64,000 bases of DNA from Thiotrichales bacterium 19S3-11. Its GTDB lineage: Bacteria; Pseudomonadota; Gammaproteobacteria; Francisellales; Francisellaceae. The DNA lies in the NCBI GenBank assembly GCA_021713295.1, contig JAKJJU010000007.1:1-64000 (forward strand), in the 5' to 3' direction. Made by a program: the position numbers and the translations under genes. The notes beneath the pieces are model-generated. The model saw nothing but the letters and a program-made list of their open reading frames with translations. It did not search any database and was not told where the DNA came from. The stretch's first letter is position 1; the number at the start of each line of letters is the position of its first letter. Shown in pieces: positions 56,743 to 64,000 of the stretch.

Positions 56743-58047
56743 GTGATAAAATTAAATTTTAAATCTATTGGCATTCTATTTTTATCTATGGGTATTTCAA
56801 TATCCGCTAATGCAAATCAAGCTGATTCGATCATGTTAACAGTTAAAGCAACTGCATCAACTAATCAGAGTATTCATGCAGTTGATATGGCTAAAATACT
56901 ATCTGCATATGATACTTGGTGGAGTCAAAACACTAGAGCTATTAACTTTCAAGGGCAAAGTTATAATTTGATCGCAAATGATGGTTCAGGCCAAGGTTCA
57001 GGTTCTGTATATACATCTGAAGGTATTGGTATGGGAATGTTAACATCAGCTATGATGATGTATTTATATCAGACTCAACCTTCATTAGGGATTACTAATG
57101 ATGAGTATAATTTAGCAAAACAGCGGTTTTTTGATGGCTATAATTATTGGGTTAGTGCTGAAAACTCTCAAGCTGAGAAAAATAATAAAAGCCAATGGGG
57201 GTGCTATGATGATAAATTATTAGTATGGACTCGTGATGCTGAAGGTAATCCAAATGGTACAGGTAGTGCGACAGATGGTGACTTTTATATGACAGGAGCT
57301 GTATATTTAGCAGTATTAGCACTAGAAAAAGCAAATGATACGACCGATGCTAATCAATTACTCGCGTGGGCTCAAGCAAGAGCAGCTGAAATTTCAGCAA
57401 GAGATTTCAATGATGGTTTAAGTTATCCATATACAGGCGTGGCAAATCCAACCTTACCAGGCACAGGTGATAGCACGTGTGATAAAGAGCTATCCGCGGC
57501 TCAAAATGTACAGCCAGATAAAGCTGTATTACCTGTTATGTATCTTTTTGCAAAAAACAAGCAAATGGATCAAAAAACGTGGAATCTATTGATTGATAAT
57601 ACATTAAAATTTATACAGACAGCACAGCAATGGTCTAATGAAAATCGACCACAAAATGGCTATTTAATGTATTGGCCTTATACAGCCAAACAAAGTGGAA
57701 ATGATTATATTATTACCGCTGCTGGTGATAGTTATGATTATGATGCTGGGCGTAATCCAGAGAATCTAGGTGGTTATTTAGCGTTAGCTCATTCTGATTA
57801 TAATTCAACAGCAGTATTAGTTGATAATCAGTTGTTAGGCGCAATTTATAATAATGTTGGAAATTATGACTCATTTTATGCAGGCACAACAGCCTTAGGT
57901 TTATATGGGTTATCAACGAAACAAGCATTAACTGATCAGCAGGCAGGATTCTATAATACATTAATTGCTAAACCAGTTGATAATAAATACTATAATACAG
58001 GACACTGGTTAATGTCTGCTTTATGGATGCATATTCAACTGCAGTGA
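56743..58047 (+). CDS. Secreted glycoside hydrolase family 8 enzyme
   Basis: GH8 enzymes cut beta-1,4 linkages in cellulose, chitosan, xylan or lichenan by inversion. The 434-residue product has a signal peptide (about 1-24, ending ANA). The general acid Glu93 lies in SEGIGMGML (family: S/A-EGxGYGM) and a catalytic-region Asp in ATDGDFYMTGAVYLA (Asp178 and Asp180), with YDYDAGRNP further on. It is secreted, probably outside the cell. The start is a GTG with AAGGAG upstream and the extended -10 TGCTATAAA lies near 56702. Together with the GH18 gene at 62582 it suggests attack on chitin or other polysaccharides; the substrate cannot be read from the sequence. Confidence 0.9.
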   Translation: MIKLNFKSIGILFLSMGISISANANQADSIMLTVKATASTNQSIHAVDMAKILSAYDTWWSQNTRAINFQGQSYNLIANDGSGQGSGSVYTSEGIGMGMLTSAMMMYLYQTQPSLGITNDEYNLAKQRFFDGYNYWVSAENSQAEKNNKSQWGCYDDKLLVWTRDAEGNPNGTGSATDGDFYMTGAVYLAVLALEKANDTTDANQLLAWAQARAAEISARDFNDGLSYPYTGVANPTLPGTGDSTCDKELSAAQNVQPDKAVLPVMYLFAKNKQMDQKTWNLLIDNTLKFIQTAQQWSNENRPQNGYLMYWPYTAKQSGNDYIITAAGDSYDYDAGRNPENLGGYLALAHSDYNSTAVLVDNQLLGAIYNNVGNYDSFYAGTTALGLYGLSTKQALTDQQAGFYNTLIAKPVDNKYYNTGHWLMSALWMHIQLQ

Positions 58048-58063
58048 TGTTTTAAAGACATTA

Positions 58064-60385
58064 TTAAGGACGATGATCAGGGCATAAACTGACTATACTA
58101 TTTGTATTCTCATATATCATTCTAGCAGAATTTGTATATTCATAAAAAGGGGTATGATCTGATATTCTTGTAGTAACAGGATCAACTACTGAATGCATGA
58201 AACTCCTTCTAAACTTACTAGTGAGTGATCTATCTTCAGATAAACCAGTATTATTTAAAAATTCTGTTTGAAGATTAGTCAATTTTGTACTTAAGGTTGT
58301 GTGCTTGTTTTTATCCGTAGAAAATAAATACTCCACCACAGCCTCCATTACACTCTCTTGATATTGAGGCCTACATCTTGTAAATTTTTGATATCTATCT
58401 GCTCCAAGACCTTTTTCCCCTTTACCTTCTATAGCATCTAAAACTTTTTTAAGAGATTTAAAAATTTCTATGAATTTATCTGTATTACTATCTGTAAAAC
58501 TATTGGAATTATTGATAATAAGATCAATGTTTTTTTTACATAACATATCAGAATTATTTAATTTTTCAAATATCGTTAAATATTTTTCAACATTTTTATT
58601 GTCGTAATTAGTTGATATGGCTGCAACAAAAAGTGCTCGTACTATTTGTACACTTATTGGTTTATGTCCTTGACGTTGGGCTTCTTGTATCGCAATAATA
58701 CTATCATAATTGCTAATGAAGTTTTTCAAGTCACAGGAAATCAATTGTTTAAGCACCTCATCAGGGGTGGTTTTTAACGAATTAGCGGCATTTCTATATG
58801 TCGTAATAATAGTACCCCATCGAATTGCATTTTCTAGTATATCTTGAAACTTCTTTTCATCCATCACTATCTCATATTGTTCAAACATACTAAATAAGTT
58901 AGAAATAGCTTCTAAACTATTATTCGGTATTTGTGATTGCCTTGTTTGATTAAGCGTATTAAATAAAAAGAGCAAATTATCTCTAGTGGATAATCCATTC
59001 TTTTTTAGAACATTATAAATATAATTATCATTTAATTGATTATAATCAAGATTTTCTAAAATATATTTTTTATCCTCATCAAGTTTTAGATTTAAGGTGC
59101 CAATAAGATCTTTAATACAATTTATGCGTATAATTTCATCATGAAATTGTTTATGCTTTGGATTAATATAGTCATTAAGAATAGTTAGAGCATTTCCATC
59201 TATGTTTTCCAGAATTTTTTCTATATTATATGGTGTTACTAAATTTGCAATTTTTTTACAGGGATCTTCGTTTATTGTCTGATCTGAATTCATCAAGTCG
59301 TTTTGATTTAAGTTTCGTACCTTCAGTGTTTTCATATCATATTCGTCTTCAATGGTTTCGAGCACGGATAATCTCTTATCATACATATATAAATTCTTAT
59401 TAGCACTAATAGAGATTTTAATCGTGCAGTTTTCGAAGTAGCCTGAGTTTTCTAATAAATAGACTAGCATTAATTTTTTATCTTCATCATTATCTTTATT
59501 ACTACTAAATATCTCTCTTAGACTCATATTTAAACGATTTTTAGTTTGTGTATCAGTGACATCATTCAGTATGTCAGAATATATTTGATTAAATGCTTCA
59601 GTCCCATCAGCTTTGTTTATCTGTAATATGTCTGAGTGCTCTGATACTAAATAGTCAACAACTAGTTCCGGTGATAAATGTTGAGAAACATAGGTATTAA
59701 ATCCTGAAAGTTGTGATTCTGTTAACCCCCCACCATATCTATCATCTTTATTTATCTGTGCTAATCCATATGCTTCACAAACAGCATTGTATAGTCTATT
59801 GGTAAGATGAATTTCGTTCGCAAGATCAGATGGATAATTAAGATACTTTAAATAGCCAGTTGCTAATTGCTTTATGACGGTCTCTTTAGCACTTATGAGG
59901 TGTGTATTTAATCCTGTATTTTTACCACCATTAATTATAATATTAACCATTGATTTAGCATTAATCAATGCACCCTCTTCACATAGATTAAGCGTCAAAC
60001 TATTTATTGAGTTTATAGCATTAGCATTTAGTTCATTTAATTTATTTAAATGCTTTATAAACAAGCATTCAAATTCCTGTTTTAGTGTTTTCATAAATCC
60101 GATTATTAAATGATCTGTGGTATTATTATCTGATGCCTTATGCTTAATATTACCAATTGTTGTCTTTAGATCTTCTAATTTTTGATGAATCGTAACTGGC
60201 GCAGTCTTTTTAAGTTCATCGATTAATTGAATAAATTGTTGTTTACTTTTTTGTAAATTATTATTATATTCAGCATCCGCACGATACAGATTATTTTTTA
60301 AATCTTCTTTCTCATTCTCATCCAAATCGGTTACTGATTGTATCGATTTTGTTTTAAGCTTATCAGTTAATTGACCCGACGGCAT
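58064..60385 (-). CDS. Large unrecognised helical protein, effector-like
   Basis: The ATG at 60385 follows AAAGGGG by 9 bases; a TTG 9 bases earlier is too close to that site. The 773-residue product has no signal peptide or membrane segment and is rich in Asn, Lys, Leu and Asp. The N-terminal 120 residues look coiled-coil forming (EKEDLKNNLYRAD and LDDLKTTIG-like heptads). A central segment at about 220-260 (RYGGGLTESQLSGFN) and the C-terminus (FTRCRPQYQESVMEAVVEYLF, then HTPFYEYTNSARMIYE) are more conserved in style, but I cannot assign a domain. It is convergent with the GH8 gene and next to the RasGEF-like gene, so I suspect a host-acting role. Confidence 0.75.
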   Translation of the reverse strand: MPSGQLTDKLKTKSIQSVTDLDENEKEDLKNNLYRADAEYNNNLQKSKQQFIQLIDELKKTAPVTIHQKLEDLKTTIGNIKHKASDNNTTDHLIIGFMKTLKQEFECLFIKHLNKLNELNANAINSINSLTLNLCEEGALINAKSMVNIIINGGKNTGLNTHLISAKETVIKQLATGYLKYLNYPSDLANEIHLTNRLYNAVCEAYGLAQINKDDRYGGGLTESQLSGFNTYVSQHLSPELVVDYLVSEHSDILQINKADGTEAFNQIYSDILNDVTDTQTKNRLNMSLREIFSSNKDNDEDKKLMLVYLLENSGYFENCTIKISISANKNLYMYDKRLSVLETIEDEYDMKTLKVRNLNQNDLMNSDQTINEDPCKKIANLVTPYNIEKILENIDGNALTILNDYINPKHKQFHDEIIRINCIKDLIGTLNLKLDEDKKYILENLDYNQLNDNYIYNVLKKNGLSTRDNLLFLFNTLNQTRQSQIPNNSLEAISNLFSMFEQYEIVMDEKKFQDILENAIRWGTIITTYRNAANSLKTTPDEVLKQLISCDLKNFISNYDSIIAIQEAQRQGHKPISVQIVRALFVAAISTNYDNKNVEKYLTIFEKLNNSDMLCKKNIDLIINNSNSFTDSNTDKFIEIFKSLKKVLDAIEGKGEKGLGADRYQKFTRCRPQYQESVMEAVVEYLFSTDKNKHTTLSTKLTNLQTEFLNNTGLSEDRSLTSKFRRSFMHSVVDPVTTRISDHTPFYEYTNSARMIYENTNSIVSLCPDHRP

Positions 60386-60646
60386 AATACCCAACCCCTT
60401 TAATATATAACAATCAAAATAGTTAATAATAATAAAACAAAAATAATGAACTATATATTATATTATTTCAAATGATTTTAGATTAATTGTTTAATAAAGT
60501 AGAAGTATGGTGTTTTCTTAAATCTAGATATACGATTTTTATAAATTTTTTATATCAATAATTCCTATAAATATTATAATTACGTCATTGATTGATTATT
60601 ATATTGTCTGTGATTTATCTGTGTAATTTTAAAAGGAATTAGAATA

Positions 60647-62482
60647 ATGATTAAACATCAGATGCTTTTATCTACTTTAGCTAAAGGTGAAATACAATAT
60701 GGTTCTGTAGAGTATAAGCAACAAGTTGCAAGCTATAGATGTCTATTAGATGACTTAGTAAAATATCGATATCAACAGTATGATTTTTCTGATGCTAAAA
60801 TGTCTGATAGTGACTACCTTAAACAACTTAAGGCAAATCTTGCTGAAACGTTTAATCAATTAGCTTCTCGCATTGTGTGTGATGTCTTAAGTTATTCATC
60901 AGACCCACATCAAGCAGCAGCTATTTTTACATTTTGGGTAGATGTTGCGATAAATACAGTTAATAACTTTGAATTACAACGTGCTATCGTAGCAGGGTTA
61001 AATCATGTAAACCTTAGCCGGATATATGAACCAGGAAAACCTGGCTATCAGCAGTTAAATTCTGAAACACGAAAAAATTTAGAATTACTGCTTCAGCATA
61101 AACGTTTTACAAAAGAGTTAATCTATCAAGATGAAAGTTTACCACCGTGTTCATTGTTTTTTGGTGCATTAGAGTTCGCTGAGCAATTGGCTGATCAACA
61201 ACCAGCCAAGGATAAAGTTTTACAGCGAATGCGGTATTTTCAAAATCAACAGAAAATAAATGCTGAGGATGTAACTGAAACTAATATTTTAAATGATATG
61301 GCAGTGGATGTTAAAATTGGCATAAAAAAAATTAATGATATAGGAAATTTAGATGATGATGAAGTATGGGAAGTAAGTAGCGAATTACGTGAAAATTGTG
61401 AAAAAATTAACAATGAAAGGCAACAAGCTAAATCTCGTCGAGCAAATACTAAAAGACTTTCTTCTAGTGGTCGATTTTTATTTACGCCTCGTAGTCATCA
61501 ACAAGTTAAAAAGCATGATGATGCCCAAGTCGAAGCTGGTAGCTCTCAAAGTTTTCAATCAAAAAAAGTAACGATCTCAAAAAAAGAGCCTGATGTGGTG
61601 GCGTCGACTGCAACAATAAACAAGCCTAAATCTACACCGCAGTTACCGCAACAAATCTATATTTTCGCTTTAACAATTCGAGGTTGTATTGATGTGCTTA
61701 TGACTATTTTAGCTGAAAAGCAGCAAAAATTTGACCAAATAGAATGTCTTGAAGCATTACAAGGAACGCTATCACAACTCTATAAAGATAAGGTATTTAA
61801 AAAGCTATCTAAAGCGGATAAACAACATTTTCGAGAGCTAGCGAAAATACCTGATATGGTAGTTATATTTGATGTCTCACAAGATGTTACAAAAGTCGCT
61901 AATGCAATTTTTATTAACCTATTTCAGAATAGGTCTCATATTAAAGATACGCCAGAGGCTGTAAAACAAGAAGAAAAAGAGCAAGAAAAACCATCTATAT
62001 CACAGTTGAAGTTTTCCCCAGACAAATTAGATAAGTTACATAGAGTGCAACAATCCGAGTTGGAAAAAGAAGCGTCTGTTAGTGTTACAAGAAGAGCAAG
62101 TTTAGATTTAAGTGATCTGCCCAGTGCGCGTGGTGATGATATAGCGCAAGTTGAAGCAAGCAAAGATGCCAGTAAGCGCCATAGTGATATGTCTCCTACA
62201 CCAAAATATGGTAAGGAAGTTGAACCAAAAATTCAGTTTTTTGAGAATATCGTTGAAAATCAAAAGGCGAGTGTTTCGGATAGAAAAAATAAATCGAGAG
62301 AACCATCAGTAATAGAAAGCCCCTCAGCTGCAAAAGGTACTCACCATAAGAAAAGGCGAGGGTTTTCATTTTTACCCATAAAAAGCACAAAAAATAAAAA
62401 ACCTCCGAAACAGGCGGAGCATTCTATGTTATTTCATGATACCAAGCCAACTAAAGAGCCATCGCTGATTAATGAGTTTTAA
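60647..62482 (+). CDS. RasGEF-like protein, candidate host-directed effector
   Basis: The ATG follows AAAGGAATTAG. The 611-residue product has no signal peptide. Residues about 65-180 read like a Ras guanine-nucleotide exchange domain of the Cdc25 type: FNQLASRIVCDVL (family FNxxSxWVxxxIL), then VAINTVNNFELQRAIVAGL and NLSRI (family xxLNNFxSxxAIxxGLxSxxVxRL), and RFTKELI with LPPCSLFFGALEF (family YRxxL...PPCIPFLGxxLxDL). These blocks are in the right order and spacing. A second helical domain lies at about 345-430. The C-terminus from about 440 is charged, Ser/Pro-rich and probably disordered, with basic KKRRG near the end. Such domains are eukaryotic; Legionella LegG2 is a known bacterial case. 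A role in altering host small GTPases is inferred. Confidence 0.75.
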   Translation: MIKHQMLLSTLAKGEIQYGSVEYKQQVASYRCLLDDLVKYRYQQYDFSDAKMSDSDYLKQLKANLAETFNQLASRIVCDVLSYSSDPHQAAAIFTFWVDVAINTVNNFELQRAIVAGLNHVNLSRIYEPGKPGYQQLNSETRKNLELLLQHKRFTKELIYQDESLPPCSLFFGALEFAEQLADQQPAKDKVLQRMRYFQNQQKINAEDVTETNILNDMAVDVKIGIKKINDIGNLDDDEVWEVSSELRENCEKINNERQQAKSRRANTKRLSSSGRFLFTPRSHQQVKKHDDAQVEAGSSQSFQSKKVTISKKEPDVVASTATINKPKSTPQLPQQIYIFALTIRGCIDVLMTILAEKQQKFDQIECLEALQGTLSQLYKDKVFKKLSKADKQHFRELAKIPDMVVIFDVSQDVTKVANAIFINLFQNRSHIKDTPEAVKQEEKEQEKPSISQLKFSPDKLDKLHRVQQSELEKEASVSVTRRASLDLSDLPSARGDDIAQVEASKDASKRHSDMSPTPKYGKEVEPKIQFFENIVENQKASVSDRKNKSREPSVIESPSAAKGTHHKKRRGFSFLPIKSTKNKKPPKQAEHSMLFHDTKPTKEPSLINEF

Positions 62483-62581
62483 CTAATTTGTTATTAATAA
62501 TTTAGTAGTAATAACCATGATTGACTAAAGCGTTAGATCAAGCTATGGTTTAATTTTCTATTGATATGGAGAGTGGTAGAA

Positions 62582-63580
62582 ATGAAGTATAAACTATCTT
62601 TAACAGCAGGCTTGGTATTATCTGTTATTATGAGTTCAAATGCGTTAGCGCTTCAAGATACGGTTAGATTGAAGAAACCATTACCTTCAAATGACCAGTT
62701 AACTTACATTGGGTATTGGAATAATCTAAATACAAATAATGCCGGAACAAAGGCAAATCCAACGCTGCTACAAACAGCACAGGCAGGTTATACAATTATT
62801 CCTGTGGCATTTGGTGTTATCCAAGGCACGGACGTGTCGCTATATAATAATCAATATAATAACAATGGCTATGGTGTTGATGTTAATTATGATGAATTTA
62901 TAAAAGATGTACAAAATGCTCAAGCACAAGGTGCCAAAATTTTATTAACGTTTGGTGGTGGGTCAAATTCAAAGTTTAGTTGGAATCCAGATCCAAATAA
63001 TCCGCAAGCAGCGGCTGATAGTGTTATTGATTTTTTAGCAAAAAATAAACTTGATGGCGTAGATTTTGATCTAGAAGCAGGGATGAATACAGATCAAAGT
63101 TATTTAAAAAGTTTTATAACAGAATTAAGAAAACAAGCTCAATTGCGAGAAGCAGATTTTGCGCATGGTTTTACAATAACTGGAGCACCTCAGCTTGTTT
63201 CAAGTCACGAATTTATGTGGAATGGTAATACGAGTTTAAATGAGTTACTAGCAAGTGATGCTTGTGGTGGTGTTCATTGTTTTGATTATTTATCAATTCA
63301 GGATTATAACAATAATCCGCAGCCATCACTTTCGGATGCTTACGATGCCGTCTATAGTCAGATGGACAGTAACAATAATGATGGTACAACCAAAATTATA
63401 CTTGGCGTTCCTGCAACAACAAGCGATGGTCAAGGTTATATGACACCGGAAGTTATAAAAGAAGAAATCAATACTATTGAAAATAAATCTACAGCGGGGC
63501 AATTTGCAGGTATAATGGTTTGGACTGCTAGCAGTGATTATACTGAAGGAAACTGGAGCTTTATAAGTCAGATTAAATAA
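62582..63580 (+). CDS. Secreted GH18 chitinase
   Basis: GH18 enzymes cut chitin by substrate-assisted retention. I use the ATG at 62582, with GGAG about 10 bases upstream, instead of a TTG 21 bases earlier. The 332-residue product has a signal peptide (about 1-24, ending ALA), the fold start YIGYWNNLN, GAKILLTFGGGSNS and the catalytic motif LDGVDFDLEAG with Glu165 as acid/base. The final strand shows MVWTASSDY in place of MVWxINxD. There is no chitin-binding domain. It is in the same strand and close to the photolyase gene, which starts one base after its stop. Confidence 0.93.
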   Translation: MKYKLSLTAGLVLSVIMSSNALALQDTVRLKKPLPSNDQLTYIGYWNNLNTNNAGTKANPTLLQTAQAGYTIIPVAFGVIQGTDVSLYNNQYNNNGYGVDVNYDEFIKDVQNAQAQGAKILLTFGGGSNSKFSWNPDPNNPQAAADSVIDFLAKNKLDGVDFDLEAGMNTDQSYLKSFITELRKQAQLREADFAHGFTITGAPQLVSSHEFMWNGNTSLNELLASDACGGVHCFDYLSIQDYNNNPQPSLSDAYDAVYSQMDSNNNDGTTKIILGVPATTSDGQGYMTPEVIKEEINTIENKSTAGQFAGIMVWTASSDYTEGNWSFISQIK

Positions 63581-64000
63581 ATGGTTATAGTTTGGATACG
63601 ACAAGATTTAAGATTATCGGATAACCCAGCATTATCAAATGCCATGAAACATGACGAAGTTTTACCGATTTATATTGATGATACGGTTCATGCAAATGAG
63701 TTCAGACTAGGTGAAGCTTCAAAAGTTTGGCTTTATTATTCATTAAAAAAATTTAACCAAGTATTGGATAATAAAATTTCATTTTATCAAGGGGATCCAC
63801 TTCGTATTCTTACGCAGTTAATAACGGCGTATCCGATAAAAAAGATACTTTGGAATCGCTGCTATGAACCTTGGCAGATAAAACGCGATCAGTTGATTAA
63901 ATCAAAATTAACTGCGTTAGGGTGTGAAGTTTATACGTATAATGGTTTTTTATTGTGGGAACCTTGGTGTGTTTTGAAAAAAGATCATACACCGTATCAT
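63581..64000 (+). CDS. phrB: Deoxyribodipyrimidine photolyase, N-terminal part (cut by window edge)
   Basis: The frame opens at an ATG directly after the GH18 stop and remains open for 140 codons to the window edge. The start reads MVIVWIRQDLRLSDNPAL, the signature of the class I photolyase/cryptochrome N-terminal domain, followed by VLPIYIDD, ISFYQGDPLRILTQL and WNRCYEPWQIKRD, which form the antenna-binding Rossmann domain. Photolyase repairs cyclobutane pyrimidine dimers with light and FADH-. The FAD-binding domain would lie beyond 64000. CPD versus 6-4 specificity cannot be told from this part. Confidence 0.9.
   Translation, partial: MVIVWIRQDLRLSDNPALSNAMKHDEVLPIYIDDTVHANEFRLGEASKVWLYYSLKKFNQVLDNKISFYQGDPLRILTQLITAYPIKKILWNRCYEPWQIKRDQLIKSKLTALGCEVYTYNGFLLWEPWCVLKKDHTPYH

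Noticed and set aside
1-64000. tRNA, rRNA and CRISPR loci
   Set aside because: A visual scan of intergenic stretches found no T-loop GTTCGA context with flanking stems, no rRNA text and no regularly spaced repeats.

Overview
The window is AT-rich chromosomal DNA (by eye roughly one third G+C) from a gammaproteobacterium. The housekeeping proteins (GyrA with Thr at the position of E. coli Ser83, Rep, YgfZ, BamA, XerD, RsmJ, split glycine decarboxylase, a phagosomal-transporter-type MFS protein) point to a relative of Francisella, most likely the Fastidiosibacteraceae. This placement is inferred from remembered family resemblance, not from a search. The accessory genes look like those of a host-associated or protist-associated bacterium: an atypical protein kinase, a RasGEF-like protein, large unrecognised alpha-helical proteins and secreted glycosidases.

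Layout. 1-2404: right end of an ISAs1-type insertion sequence that has cut off the start of an EAL-domain gene, then an unrecognised effector-like gene. 2470-12325: housekeeping genes (mutY-folD; a transporter; accD-folC-tsaE; an RpoS-like sigma factor, rep, ygfZ). 12517-19969: gyrA-dxr-bamA and two small genes. 20061-25867: an AsmA-like membrane fusion protein, an AlaDH/PNT-family dehydrogenase, proQ, an atypical kinase and a small secreted protein. 25893-34512: rsmJ-xerD on the minus strand, then thiN-pgi-gcvT-gcvH-gcvPA-gcvPB. 34590-37151: HU, a drug-efflux-type MFS protein and a divergent LysR regulator. 37152-44023: an ilv operon headed by a leader peptide and attenuator. 44030-51294: acs, an outer-membrane protein, a ClpP-like protease, polA and a DUF2147 protein. 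51472-54156: unrecognised genes around a broken serine hydrolase. 54577-64000: an OPT transporter, a GH8 glycosidase, a 773-residue unknown protein, a RasGEF-like protein, a GH18 chitinase and the start of a photolyase gene.

How the genes work together. The ilv operon covers acetolactate synthase (both subunits), ketol-acid reductoisomerase and dihydroxyacid dehydratase. In the place where a threonine deaminase would be expected it has a threonine-synthase-type PLP enzyme fused to a LeuA-type allosteric domain. A 27-residue leader peptide rich in Ile, Leu and Val, followed by mutually exclusive hairpins and a strong terminator, predicts control by charging of branched-chain tRNAs. The gcv genes form a complete T, H and split P set. 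GH8, GH18 and the OPT transporter suggest use of polysaccharide and peptide. The kinase and RasGEF-like genes are the best candidates for proteins acting on a eukaryotic host.

The strongest leads are the RasGEF-like protein (60647-62482), the ThrC/LeuA-domain fusion (40535-42328), the ilv attenuator (37239-37387) and the atypical kinase (24077-25165). No rRNA, tRNA or CRISPR array was seen.
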